In this document: one piece after another, positions 18,435 to 28,079 of the stretch | Layout of the letters: every line of letters starts with the position of its first letter | Numbering within the stretch: the first letter of the stretch is position 1 | Origin: Vibrio tapetis subsp. tapetis | GTDB lineage: Bacteria > Pseudomonadota > Gammaproteobacteria > Enterobacterales > Vibrionaceae | Assembly: GCF_900233005.1 (NCBI RefSeq) | Contig: NZ_LT960612.1 | Span: forward strand, 124,001-188,000 | Direction: 5' to 3' | Length of the DNA: 64,000 nt | Program-made: the position numbers and the translations under genes | The notes under the pieces: model-generated | What the model was told of the DNA's origin: nothing | Database searches by the model: none | What the model saw: the letters and a program-made list of their open reading frames with translations, nothing else

Positions 18435-18828
18435 TGTTTCATCCTTACTTTTGCTACTTAATATGCCCGAAGGCTCTGTTTACCCACGTAATAAATAAAG
18501 ACATATACGCAGGCGGTAAAAATAAAAATCCACTCTTTCAGCATCATTCGATTTATAGGCTTTCGTAGATGCAATAAAAGCCAATTTGGACAAGTCCAAA
18601 CAAATATTTTTCTATAAACGAACTTGTGTGACATTAATAACACATTGATCAGTCCCATCGATTATTAACTGGCTTATCATCACACTAAATATTAATTAAT
18701 GAGAAATATTTTAATTAGAAATAAAAAACCAAGATCAACCCGCTATTAGTGGCACGATAAATACATGTAAATAAAAGCTCAGTCTGGTCTAAGTAATTTT
18801 AATAAAAGAGCAAGCCACTTAGTTAAAT
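18435..18828. other. Intergenic region upstream of the RTX gene
   Basis: 394 bases, very A/T-rich toward 18660-18800. It separates the second ABC exporter gene from the RTX gene on the same strand, so it should hold the RTX promoter and the end of the exporter transcript. I see no clear terminator. A 66-codon frame (18458-18658, minus) has no credible ribosome site or family. Confidence 0.5.
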
Positions 18829-20982
18829 CTACGATGCTACCTGCAACTTCCAAAGGTGCGCATATGTTCCGCCTAGTTTTAATAGCGCTTCATGAGTACC
18901 TTGTTCGGCAATTTCACCGTTGTCGATGACAAGTATACGGTCAGCATGACGCAAGGTATTAAGACGATGAGCAATGCTAATCACGGTTCGATTTTGAGAG
19001 ATAACATCCATATTGGCCATGACTGCCGCTTCAGATTCATAATCTAAAGCACTTGTTGCTTCATCCAGTAGCAAAATACCAGGATTGGTCATCAAGGCTC
19101 TCGCAATCGCAACTCTCTGACGCTGACCACCAGATAAACGCACGCCTTTCTCACCAACCTGAGTGTGATAACCTTCTGGCAATTCTCGAATGAACTCATC
19201 CGCACCAGCTAAAACTGCCGCGTTCACAACATCGGCATCGCGGGCGAGTGGACAGCACAAGCGGATGTTATCCGCGATGGTGCCAGAAAAGAGCAAACTA
19301 TCTTGCAGTACAACGCTCATATTTCTTCGAAGTGCCACTGGATCTGCGATGGCGAGATCGATACCGTCGATTAACACTTTCCCATGCTGAGGGATGTAAA
19401 GACGTTGCAATAGCCGCGTGAGTGTCGATTTCCCTGATCCCGACGGACCCGTAATACCGATAAATTCCCCTGGTTTAATCTCAAAATTGAGATTACGCAG
19501 TACTTCCTGACCATCGGAGTGATAACGAAATCGCACCCCACTAAAATTCACTCCCCCCGCTAAAGTAGGAACCGATGCCAATCCCCCACAACCCTGTTCC
19601 GTATCTTCGTCAAGAATATCGCCAATACGACGTAATGAAATCAAGGTATGCTGAAAATCTTGCCAAATCTGAGCAAGACGCAAAATTGGATGAGTCACGT
19701 TTCCTGAAAGCATATTAAATGCGACTAACTCTCCGGGGCTGAGCGAGCCTTCCATCACCAGAGTTACCCCCCACCAAAGCACTAAAGCTGACGTCAATTT
19801 TTGAATTAAACCGATACCTTGGCCGGCGATGATCCCCGTCACTTTTGCACGAAAAGCTGCTCGGACATAACCTGCAAGCTGGCGCTCCCATTGGCGCAGA
19901 AATGAAGGCTCTGTTGCCGTAGTTTTGATTGTTTCTATTCCAGTCACAGACTCAGTTAGAAAAGCGGTGTTGTCTGCCCCTAACTCATACTCTCGAGTCA
20001 CTCTAGCCCGTAAATCGGGCCCTACAACTAACCAAAAAAGGAAATACAAGACCAAAGAGCCTAATACAAGCCATGTTAGCTTAGCCGCATAAGTAAACAT
20101 CACAGCAACAAACAGCCCAATAAAGGCTAAATCTAAGACCATGGTCAGGGCTGAGCCCGTTAAAAACTGCCGTATTTGATTCATTTCCCGCACTCGTGCG
20201 ATGATTTCTCCGGTCTGACGTTGCTGGAAGTAAGTCAAAGGCAGAGTAACTAAGTGCTCGTATAGACGGCTCGTTAACTCCGAATTGGTTTTGCTTGCCA
20301 AATTCGCAAATAACCACGAACGCATAAAGCCATACAATGGATCAAAAATCGCTAGGGCTAGCATAGCGACACCCAATACCTGTAGACTAGACAGGCTGCG
20401 GCTAACTAAGACCTTATCGATCACATTTTCAAATAACAAAGGTGTGACCAGAGCGATCAACTGCAACATCAAGGAGACAAGCAATACAGAACGAAATTGG
20501 CTCGCATGCTTACGAATTGACGGTACAAACCACCCAAATCCAAATCGAGATTTTTTTGATATGTCTAGTGTTTCGGCAAGCAGTATTATCTCTCCTTGCC
20601 AAATCTCACTCATCTCATGCCATTTGTAATCCAAACACTCTTCGCGGTCGGGAACAAAAACGGTTAACAGCTCATCGCCTACTTTCTCTAGAACCACCCA
20701 ACCTTGCGTTGTGAGTAACATTGCAGGTAAAGGCAAAGCTGCTAACCTAGCAGGCGAACTCCGGCTTTGACGAGCCCGCAGCCCTAGCCAGAGTGCGCAG
20801 CGGCATAGCTCTGTACTATTAGCTCGACCATGATCTCTACCAAGTTGATGAACTAACTGACTCTCGTCTACAGCCAGCTTGAAACCGCTGGCAGCACGTA
20901 TTAGAGCTTTCAAGCCAGAATCAAAAGGCGTTCTATCACCGGCCGAGGAGCTTTCTTGTGTCAATGATTCAACTGTAGCCAT
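18829..20982 (-). CDS. Type I secretion ABC exporter, second subunit (RtxE/RtxB-like)
   Basis: 717 residues. About 1-140 is a C39-like domain without the catalytic Cys, of the kind that holds RTX cargo. About 160-440 carries the six-helix transmembrane domain and about 475-715 the ATPase. All ATPase motifs are intact: Walker A GPSGSGKST, Q-loop VVLQD, signature LSGGQRQRVAIARAL, Walker B ILLLDEATSALD and H-loop IAHRLNT. The start codon shares one base with the HlyD stop (TAATG), pointing to translational coupling. Together with the exporter at 22367 it may form a heterodimer as RtxB and RtxE do in the Vibrio MARTX system. Confidence 0.9.
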   Translation of the reverse strand: MATVESLTQESSSAGDRTPFDSGLKALIRAASGFKLAVDESQLVHQLGRDHGRANSTELCRCALWLGLRARQSRSSPARLAALPLPAMLLTTQGWVVLEKVGDELLTVFVPDREECLDYKWHEMSEIWQGEIILLAETLDISKKSRFGFGWFVPSIRKHASQFRSVLLVSLMLQLIALVTPLLFENVIDKVLVSRSLSSLQVLGVAMLALAIFDPLYGFMRSWLFANLASKTNSELTSRLYEHLVTLPLTYFQQRQTGEIIARVREMNQIRQFLTGSALTMVLDLAFIGLFVAVMFTYAAKLTWLVLGSLVLYFLFWLVVGPDLRARVTREYELGADNTAFLTESVTGIETIKTTATEPSFLRQWERQLAGYVRAAFRAKVTGIIAGQGIGLIQKLTSALVLWWGVTLVMEGSLSPGELVAFNMLSGNVTHPILRLAQIWQDFQHTLISLRRIGDILDEDTEQGCGGLASVPTLAGGVNFSGVRFRYHSDGQEVLRNLNFEIKPGEFIGITGPSGSGKSTLTRLLQRLYIPQHGKVLIDGIDLAIADPVALRRNMSVVLQDSLLFSGTIADNIRLCCPLARDADVVNAAVLAGADEFIRELPEGYHTQVGEKGVRLSGGQRQRVAIARALMTNPGILLLDEATSALDYESEAAVMANMDVISQNRTVISIAHRLNTLRHADRILVIDNGEIAEQGTHEALLKLGGTYAHLWKLQVAS

Positions 20983-22370
20983 TAACGCTCCCTCATCGCT
21001 TCAGACTGATACTGTTGCAAAGGGCTCAGCAAATAATCGATTACACGTCGTTCACCCGTTCGAATCTCGGCGTTAACACTCATTCCTGCTTGTAACGGCA
21101 CATCTTTGTCTTCAACTAGAATTGTGGTCTGTTGTATTTTGACACGAGCTGGGAAGACCAACCCCCGCTTTTCATCCTGTACAGAGTCCTTTGACACATA
21201 AGCAACCTGGCCGGAAACCGTTCCGTAACGTGTATAAGGAAACGAGTCAATTTTTACTTCTACTTCTTGCCCGCTGTGGACAAACCCAACATCTTTATTC
21301 AGAACCATCACTTCAATCTCAAGAACCGCTTCATCCGGAACGATAATCATCAGTTGTTTGGCAGCTTGCACGACCCCACCAACAGTGTGCACATTCAGTT
21401 GCTGAACAACCCCATTAACCGGCGCTCGTAAACTCTGCAATCGATATTTCTCTAGTAACTTAATCTGTTGTTGGCTCATCACCGCAATGGATGCCTGAGC
21501 TTCATTCATCTTGTCGTAATATTCGCGACGGATCTTTGCCAAGTAACTCTTGCGTTGCTCTTGTTTGCTCTTATATTCCGCTTTCAAGACATCAATTTGC
21601 GTGTACTGCTGAGATAGAGTTCTCTCTATTTCTAACTGCTCTCTTTCTTGCTCTAAAAGCTCAAATTTCGGAATAAGCTTGCTCGTTGCAAGTGCCCTTT
21701 GTGCATCCAGACGATCTTTAATATTAACCGCAAGCCGGTTTAAACCAGTGATCTCATTTTTGCGCGCTTGCTGATTTGCCATATTTACGCGCATCTCACC
21801 TTTAAGGCTATCTAGATTGGCTTTCACCTCTGTCCACTCGCTTTGTAAGTGAGCTCGTGCAATCTTTATTTGTTGCTCAGTTGCACTTTCCGGTACATCA
21901 AAACTACTTAGAGGGTCATGACTTAACAAAGCCTGTGAACGCGCCATTTCCAAACGCTTGAAATTCAGTTGCTCGCGCAACTCCTGAAGCTCTGCCTTAA
22001 TACCGACTGGGTTGAGCTCAATCAACACTTCACCTTTACGAACCCGTTGACCATCACGAACATTAATTGCGGCGACCTCTCCCGGTTCAATTGATTGAAT
22101 AACTTTAGAATGATTAGAGACCAATAAACGTCCAACCGCGCTAGCATGGATATCCAACTTACCAATCACAGACCATAAGAGAGCCAACATCAACAGCATC
22201 GTTAAAGCAAGAGACGTGCGACGCGCCCAAGGTGCTGGAGGCCGTTCAACGATTTCCAAATAAGCAGGCTGAAACTCGTACTCATCGCGGGAACGTTTGA
22301 TCTCTGGCGCGTCACTCTTCTGGGCTTTCCACGCCTGAATAATGGTTCTTAAATGCTTCATCACTTTCAC
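20982..22370 (-). CDS. HlyD/RtxD-family periplasmic adaptor of type I secretion
   Basis: 462 residues. A cytosolic N-terminal tail (about 1-55) is followed by one membrane helix (SLALTMLLMLALLWSVIG), a lipoyl-like segment (VLIELNPV), long coiled coils (about 120-300) and a C-terminal beta-barrel. LRAPVNGVVQQLNVHTVGGVV is the HlyD-family motif. It bridges the ABC exporters to an outer-membrane TolC, which is not encoded here. The start overlaps the upstream stop as GTGA (GTG at 22370); ATG at 22361 is an alternative. It lies between two ABC genes, the order ABC-HlyD-ABC. Confidence 0.92.
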   Translation of the reverse strand: MKVMKHLRTIIQAWKAQKSDAPEIKRSRDEYEFQPAYLEIVERPPAPWARRTSLALTMLLMLALLWSVIGKLDIHASAVGRLLVSNHSKVIQSIEPGEVAAINVRDGQRVRKGEVLIELNPVGIKAELQELREQLNFKRLEMARSQALLSHDPLSSFDVPESATEQQIKIARAHLQSEWTEVKANLDSLKGEMRVNMANQQARKNEITGLNRLAVNIKDRLDAQRALATSKLIPKFELLEQEREQLEIERTLSQQYTQIDVLKAEYKSKQEQRKSYLAKIRREYYDKMNEAQASIAVMSQQQIKLLEKYRLQSLRAPVNGVVQQLNVHTVGGVVQAAKQLMIIVPDEAVLEIEVMVLNKDVGFVHSGQEVEVKIDSFPYTRYGTVSGQVAYVSKDSVQDEKRGLVFPARVKIQQTTILVEDKDVPLQAGMSVNAEIRTGERRVIDYLLSPLQQYQSEAMRER

Positions 22371-24502
22371 TCAGTTTCCTTACGCAATTCTTGTTGCAAC
22401 GTCCATAACCGTGCGTAGCATCCTTGTAGTTCCAGCAGCTCTTTATGACAGCCGGATTCTGTAATGCAGCCCTTTTCGAGTGTGATAATCCGATCACAAT
22501 CGCGCACTGTAGACAAACGATGGGCAATAATAATCACTGTACGAAGACGAGAAATTTCCCGCATGTTCTCTTGAATAAGTGCTTGTGATTCGTCATCAAG
22601 CGCACTGGTTGCTTCATCAAAAATAAGGATTTTAGGATTGGACATAAGAGCACGAGCAATAGCAATTCGCTGCCTTTGCCCACCTGATAGTGATCCGCCA
22701 GCTTCTGCTAAAATCGTGTCATACCCGTGCGGTAACTGCAGAATAAAGTCATGTGCACCTGCTAGTTGGGCCGCTACCACAACCTCCTCCAATGAGGCTG
22801 TAGGATCTTTGATCGCAATGTTATTTCGAACACTGCGGTTAAACAGATAGTTTTCTTGCAAAACAACCCCTATCTGGCTTCGCAAGTAATCTGGAGACAA
22901 ACTATGCAGTGGAATTCCATCAATTAAGATGTTACCTGCTTGAGGGGCATATAGCTTTTGCAACAGTCGTGTAAGTGTCGACTTGCCTGAACCTGACGGG
23001 CCGACAATACCTAGACTCTCACCCGCTTTAATATGCAAATTTACATCCCGTAATACAGGCTCTAAATTCGGCTGGTATTGAAATGAAACATTCTGCATCG
23101 TCAGCTCGCCAAGAAGTGCAAAAGTTGGTGTCTCGCAGCCTTGCTCCTGTTCCATTGGCAGATTTAGCATGTCTCCAAGTTTGTCTACAGCAACGCGAGT
23201 TTGTACGAACTGCTGCCAGAGCTCTACAAGTTTAGCGATAGGTTGGCAGACATGAGACGTCATCATATTAAATGCAATGAGCTGACCTATGGTCAGGTCG
23301 AGTGACATAACTAAATTAGCGCCCACCCAAATCACTACTACGCCAGTTACTTTCTGTAGCAGCGTAACCCCATGACTAATGGCGCTGTTTAAGGTCTGAG
23401 TTTGGAAACCAGCCTCGACCATTTCTTCCGTTTGTGTTTCCCAACGTCTTCGCATACGAGGCTCAACAGCCAGACTTTTGATCGTTTCAACGCCGCTAAC
23501 GGTTTCATTGAGGAAAGACGTATTCATAGCCGAAGTTTGGAACTGTCGTTCTATACGCTCTTGCAATTGACCGGTACTTAGCCAAGCGAGCGCAAAGTAG
23601 AAAGGCAAACTGGTTAGCACTATTCCGGTCAAAAGCGGTGATAGCCACGCCATGACACCAAAGAAAACAAATGTAAAAACCACGTCGACACAGAGCGTTA
23701 GCATTGAACCTGTAAGAAAGTCACGTATGCTATCAAGTTCTTGCACTCGTGTGATGATCGCCCCAACCTGACGGTGCTTGAAATAAAGCAACGGTAAACC
23801 GAGCAAATGGCGAAACAACTTAATACCTAACCCGATATCTATACGGTTGGAGGTATGGGCAAATAAATACTCACGTAACCCTTTAAGTACGACTTCGAAG
23901 ATACCCACGACAACAAGAATCATCACCAAAACATCTAATGTAGACAATGCGTTGTGCACCAAAACCTTATCCATCACCACCTGAAAAAACAAAGGTGTCG
24001 CAAGAGCCAATAATTGCAGCATCAGTGAAAACAGCAGGACTTCGACAATCAATTTACGATGGCGAACAAATTCAGGAATGAACCAAGAAACGTCAAACCG
24101 CAGAGCCGCTCCTTGCAAAATTAGAACAGTCCCGAGCCATAATGACTGAAGTTCTTCAATCTTTAGCAGTTCCGGAGTGTTAGACTCTGGTCGCTGGATA
24201 AGTGCTTGGCTAGACGACATCTTGGCCAACACTACATACAACCCCTTACTGTCTTTAAAAGCTAAAGGCAACATTTCTGGTGTTATGGTATCCAACGATG
24301 ATTTTCTACTTACCAAATTTACGTTATTCGATTGTCCGAATTGCTTTATGGCTTTCTTAAAGGGCAAATGATCATCGAATTCTTCATTAGGTTTGTCGTT
24401 GGCGCCAGACAACTGTAATAGCAAGACGGCACACGCCACCGCCGACGACTTTTCTTCATATTTACTAGAGGACTTCTGATCGATTTCGATCTTCTTATTC
24501 AT
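22367..24502 (-). CDS. Type I secretion ABC exporter, first subunit (RtxB-like)
   Basis: 711 residues. The N-terminal C39-like domain (about 1-150) has SSAVACAVLLLQLSG but lacks the catalytic Cys-His arrangement, so it is probably a non-cleaving cargo-docking domain. The transmembrane domain spans about 160-440. The ATPase (about 475-705) has Walker A GPSGSGKST, LQENYLF, LSGGQRQRIAIARAL, ILIFDEATSALD and IAHRLST, all complete. It is about 40% alike by eye to the exporter at 18829, so the two look like diverged duplicates. It is the first gene of the exporter operon, 148 bases after the unknown cargo gene. Confidence 0.92.
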   Translation of the reverse strand: MNKKIEIDQKSSSKYEEKSSAVACAVLLLQLSGANDKPNEEFDDHLPFKKAIKQFGQSNNVNLVSRKSSLDTITPEMLPLAFKDSKGLYVVLAKMSSSQALIQRPESNTPELLKIEELQSLWLGTVLILQGAALRFDVSWFIPEFVRHRKLIVEVLLFSLMLQLLALATPLFFQVVMDKVLVHNALSTLDVLVMILVVVGIFEVVLKGLREYLFAHTSNRIDIGLGIKLFRHLLGLPLLYFKHRQVGAIITRVQELDSIRDFLTGSMLTLCVDVVFTFVFFGVMAWLSPLLTGIVLTSLPFYFALAWLSTGQLQERIERQFQTSAMNTSFLNETVSGVETIKSLAVEPRMRRRWETQTEEMVEAGFQTQTLNSAISHGVTLLQKVTGVVVIWVGANLVMSLDLTIGQLIAFNMMTSHVCQPIAKLVELWQQFVQTRVAVDKLGDMLNLPMEQEQGCETPTFALLGELTMQNVSFQYQPNLEPVLRDVNLHIKAGESLGIVGPSGSGKSTLTRLLQKLYAPQAGNILIDGIPLHSLSPDYLRSQIGVVLQENYLFNRSVRNNIAIKDPTASLEEVVVAAQLAGAHDFILQLPHGYDTILAEAGGSLSGGQRQRIAIARALMSNPKILIFDEATSALDDESQALIQENMREISRLRTVIIIAHRLSTVRDCDRIITLEKGCITESGCHKELLELQGCYARLWTLQQELRKETE

Positions 24503-24533
24503 ATCTGAATTCCGACTAATTAATAAAAACTAA

Positions 24534-24553
24534 ACCGCCAATAAATAGGCGTT
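24534..24553 (-). terminator. Possible weak terminator after the second cargo gene
   Basis: A short stem CGCC / GGCG (with flanking AA/TT) around an A/T loop is followed on the minus strand by TTTAGTTTTTATT. The stem is short, so partial readthrough into the exporter genes is plausible. Confidence 0.35.
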
Positions 24554-24650
24554 AAATTGACAACGTCGCAATAATATTTTGCTGCTAACATCCATTAGAA
24601 TTGATTAACAGCTTATTATTCTATGAATATAAATTTAGATAGCGTATTTA

Positions 24651-26792
24651 TTAAATCCTATCAACAGAAAGTTCAATAAAACTTCTCACTACTCCAACCT
24701 TTGAATCCAAACTGTTTGAGCCGAATCCTTTTGAGTCGGAATCAAACGCTACCATGCTATGAACTAGATTATTCGCACTACTAGAAACTGCTGATATATG
24801 AGGATTTAATATTATAGGCTCCGTACCACAATGTGGCCGTTCTCCACCTGATGAGGTATTAATTTTATCTGTATCAACTTTCCCCTTATTAGGTAAAGTT
24901 ACCCCATATCCCGGAGAATTACCGCATGGATCTTGCCCGCCTGAAAAGTCCGAATCTTCAATATTTGTATTAAACTCTTTAAACATTGCGATTAACTTTT
25001 CTAATTCCTCTTTGCTTAAACCCCCATCATTACCACAACTAAGAGGCTCGTTGTCAATTGGATCATTATTAATTTTTTCAGATTCTTGATCATTAATTGA
25101 ATTACCATTGCAGTCTAGCCCACTATCTTCAGTCGCTCTCCCATCTTCTAGCAATCTTTTTTTTCTCTCCAACTCAGCTATTGAATCCTTAGCATCATTG
25201 TCATCTTTTTCTTTTTCTTTTTCTTTTTCTTTCGAAGCGCTACCAGTTGAAGCTGTATTATCATCGCTATCATCGCCATCGCTCTTTTTATCAGTCTCAT
25301 CCGTGTCCTTGGAAGCACTGCTGCTTTCATTAGATTTGCTAACATCTTTCTCAGGCCGACTTTCGTACACGACTACCGATGTTTTAGCAGTTGCACCAAA
25401 AGCTTCAACATATGTTCCTACCTCTACTTTATGTTCCACACCCAACTTTCCTTGTTTTGCACTGTATTCAACCGCAGCCCCAACTGAATAACCATCGATC
25501 GGTTCTATTCTGTAACCAACTGATGCATTACAATCACCATCAAAAGCCGCTGCGATGAACTTCCTCTTTGGTACGTCCATTTCCGCTCTGATCGTTCCCT
25601 TACACTCTACACCAAAAATCAACTTATCTGATGGTATTGGTGTAGTCGGTAGGTTTACCTTATATACCCCAGCACCTGAAACTATTGCACTAATTGACAA
25701 TCTTCCACTTGAGCTGTAATTACTTGAAAATGAAGAAGTTAATGAAGATGACTTATTGTTGATGTACGTGTTCTGAAACAAACCATTTAGCCCAACCTTT
25801 TCTGCTCTAGAACTAAATATAGAATGATAATTTGTAGGAGAGGTAGTTGTTTGGCGACCTGTTGTATATGAGTATTTTTTCTGCGAAGGAGCTAGTTTTC
25901 CACCAGCATAGTCATGGATCATGGAAGAAGAAGGAGTCTCTACACCATAAAGGTATCCAATTCTAGATATTTGTTGATTTCTAGATGCTTCTATTCCTTG
26001 TAGCGACGTTGGCCCCCCGAAAAGTCTCGAGCTATCTTCAATCGAATACTTTCTTAGCTCCCCTCTAGACTGGAAATACAGTGATGATGGTCTATATAAA
26101 TCGTTTATATTGACCCCCGAACTCTGACTATTTTTTACTTGACTAATAAAATCTGGTTCTATTAGATTGTTCTCTATTTGACTTCTTGTCCAACCGATTT
26201 CTGACAGTGAACATTGTGACAAAGAAAGTTCTCTATCGAATGACTCCAATAACCTATCGTTGTCATTATATATTTCGATATTCTCCTTACGAGAAACACC
26301 ATCATCTGTAAATCTAGAAAATAGCGTGAGCTTAATTCCATCTCTTTCATAATCATAAGAAGTCAAGATAATATCATTTAGTTCTCCATAACTTCCAACT
26401 GAGGTATCTCGAATGCTCGTAACTTCTAATTTAATACTCTTATTTTTACTTGAATAATAGAAATCACTCGTAATTCCATTTTCAAGAGTTGACTCAATTC
26501 CAATGTTTTTATACTGTTCGACCACCTCATTATTTGCCGATAAATATCTGTCATTATTCCCAAAAGCTGCTCGATTTTGACCATATTCAGTTTGCGCATC
26601 ATTTAACCAACGACTATAACTTGGTTTATATTTACTCATCAAAAGTGAATCTTTCGCTAGGCTTTCTCTCACATTTGAAATATCAGATGACGCTTCAGCT
26701 ACTTGTTTATTCCCAATAAGGCCTATCACTTCAGATAATATCTCATCAAAATCACTTGTCTTTGACACCCTATATGCTGGTCCGTTATTCAT
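24651..26792 (-). CDS. Unknown protein, probable second type I secretion cargo
   Basis: 713 residues from ATG at 26792, which sits six bases after GGGTGA; a GTG three codons upstream is less well placed. There is no Sec signal peptide and there are no RTX repeats. About 1-330 is polar with no family I know. About 350-460 looks like a beta-rich domain. About 465-560 is low-complexity and charged (KEKEKEK, DGDDSDD), and a Cys-containing Gly/Asn-rich part follows. The tail has PNKG, then CGT, then MVAFDSDSKGFGS 34 residues from the end, matching the tail of the RTX protein in order and spacing. The gene is A/T-richer than its neighbours. Its location just upstream of the exporter operon supports a secreted role. 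Confidence 0.75.
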   Translation of the reverse strand: MNNGPAYRVSKTSDFDEILSEVIGLIGNKQVAEASSDISNVRESLAKDSLLMSKYKPSYSRWLNDAQTEYGQNRAAFGNNDRYLSANNEVVEQYKNIGIESTLENGITSDFYYSSKNKSIKLEVTSIRDTSVGSYGELNDIILTSYDYERDGIKLTLFSRFTDDGVSRKENIEIYNDNDRLLESFDRELSLSQCSLSEIGWTRSQIENNLIEPDFISQVKNSQSSGVNINDLYRPSSLYFQSRGELRKYSIEDSSRLFGGPTSLQGIEASRNQQISRIGYLYGVETPSSSMIHDYAGGKLAPSQKKYSYTTGRQTTTSPTNYHSIFSSRAEKVGLNGLFQNTYINNKSSSLTSSFSSNYSSSGRLSISAIVSGAGVYKVNLPTTPIPSDKLIFGVECKGTIRAEMDVPKRKFIAAAFDGDCNASVGYRIEPIDGYSVGAAVEYSAKQGKLGVEHKVEVGTYVEAFGATAKTSVVVYESRPEKDVSKSNESSSASKDTDETDKKSDGDDSDDNTASTGSASKEKEKEKEKDDNDAKDSIAELERKKRLLEDGRATEDSGLDCNGNSINDQESEKINNDPIDNEPLSCGNDGGLSKEELEKLIAMFKEFNTNIEDSDFSGGQDPCGNSPGYGVTLPNKGKVDTDKINTSSGGERPHCGTEPIILNPHISAVSSSANNLVHSMVAFDSDSKGFGSNSLDSKVGVVRSFIELSVDRI
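25205..25231. repeat. Hexanucleotide microsatellite inside the second cargo gene
   Basis: Four copies of CTTTTT plus a partial copy (read as GAAAAA on the coding strand) encode an alternating Lys-Glu run. The unit is six bases, so copy-number slippage would lengthen or shorten the run by two residues without shifting the frame. Confidence 0.9.
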
Positions 26793-26973
26793 AATATTCA
26801 CCCATAAATAGAATTAAATGGCAAAGACTATCATTTATTTAGTCAAGAACTTCAATGCATATAATCCTGAACCCAAAAAATGACCCCTTCGGTATCACAA
26901 GGTGGAACTTTACAGGGTTTGCTTTACTTGAGGAAAGATCTGGTATATTAATGATTTATAATTAGAGGTATAT
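26793..26973. promoter_or_regulatory. Divergent promoter region of cargo gene and Sel1 gene
   Basis: 181 bases, A/T-rich, between the start of the unknown cargo gene (minus) and the first Sel1-repeat gene (plus). It must contain both promoters. I cannot point to a specific -35/-10 pair or operator with confidence. Confidence 0.4.
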
Positions 26974-28041
26974 ATGAAAAGTCCGTTCTTGATCAAGATT
27001 ATGTTAATATCTATGCTACCTATGTATACAAGTGTGGTTTTAGGTGCTCCCCTTTCAGTTACAGATAAAAATACTAAGAGTAAGCTTGAATCTTCCGCAC
27101 AAGCTATCAATTCCCCTTTACTCAATGTAAATGCTTCTGAACTATACGAACTCGCTACCATGTATGAAAATGGAGATACTGTTGAGAACGATATAAATAA
27201 AGCTATTGAACTCTATACTCAATCGGCTCAGCAAGGCGAGGTAAATGCTCAAGCAAGGTTATCCTCGTTGTATTTTGAAGGTATACATGTTGAAGATGAT
27301 TTCAATAAAGGTCTTTATTGGGCAGAAAAAGCAGCACAGCAAGAAAATGCCAAATCACAAGTCATGTTAGGCTACCTATATAGAACAGGAACTGGTGTTT
27401 CAAAAAACATAGAATTGGCATTAACTTGGACCAAACGTGCTGTGGCTAATGGCAGTACTGATGGCTTAGTGATGCTTGCATTCATGAATAGCGAAGGGAT
27501 AGGTATGCCAGTCGATGACAAAACTGCATTTGACCTGTATCTAAAGGCGGCAAAGGCTGGTCATCCCATTGGTCAAGAAAACGTTGCAACCTCTTACGGC
27601 CATGGCACAGGCGTAAAACGCAATTATGAACAATCCGTCTATTGGCATAAAAAAGCAGCTGACGCCGGACAAGTCAACTCTATGGTGGCGTATGCAGCCT
27701 CTTCACTTTTTAGTCGTGGAATGACTAAAGATATTAATATTACTTTAGAATATTTTCATAAAGCAGCGGACAAGGATAATCCTGTCGCATTGTCGATTCT
27801 TGGTACTATGTATGGCTATGGCTGGGACGTAGAACAGGATTGTAAACTTGCCATCGAATATATTAGCAAAGCGGCCAATATGAATTATGAGCCTTCACTA
27901 AAGCTCCTTTCTGCTATATACAAAAATGGTTGGGGAGTCCCCATATCATTAGATAAATCAAAAGACCTCGAGAGAAAGCTGATAGCAATAGGAAGTGACA
28001 TTTCAAGCAATGATATACAAAAAATCTCTTGTGAAAAATAG
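26974..28041 (+). CDS. Exported Sel1-repeat protein
   Basis: 355 residues. The signal peptide is MKSPFLIKIMLISMLPMYTSVVLG followed by APLSV. From about 50 to the end there are eight or so Sel1-like (TPR-related) repeats of about 36 residues, recognised by units such as ARLSSLYFEGIHVEDDFNKG and MLGYLYRTGTGVSKN. Such proteins serve as periplasmic or secreted scaffolds and adaptors. A GAGGT site precedes the ATG. It is transcribed away from the secretion island and followed after 38 bases by a second Sel1 gene, so the two probably form an operon. The partner is unknown. Confidence 0.88.
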   Translation: MKSPFLIKIMLISMLPMYTSVVLGAPLSVTDKNTKSKLESSAQAINSPLLNVNASELYELATMYENGDTVENDINKAIELYTQSAQQGEVNAQARLSSLYFEGIHVEDDFNKGLYWAEKAAQQENAKSQVMLGYLYRTGTGVSKNIELALTWTKRAVANGSTDGLVMLAFMNSEGIGMPVDDKTAFDLYLKAAKAGHPIGQENVATSYGHGTGVKRNYEQSVYWHKKAADAGQVNSMVAYAASSLFSRGMTKDINITLEYFHKAADKDNPVALSILGTMYGYGWDVEQDCKLAIEYISKAANMNYEPSLKLLSAIYKNGWGVPISLDKSKDLERKLIAIGSDISSNDIQKISCEK

Positions 28042-28079
28042 ACAACACTTTTGATTGAACTCAAGGAACCATAGCAAAA

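Noticed and set aside
18458-18658. 66-codon minus-strand frame with one hydrophobic stretch upstream of the RTX gene
   Set aside because: It has no ribosome site and lies in an A/T-rich spacer; the hydrophobic run is what such composition gives by chance.
18829-20982. Second ABC exporter considered as an inactive paralogue
   Set aside because: Walker A, signature, Walker B and H-loop are all intact.
25108-25491. 127-codon Ser/Phe-rich plus-strand frame
   Set aside because: It is the antisense of the charged low-complexity linker of the cargo gene.
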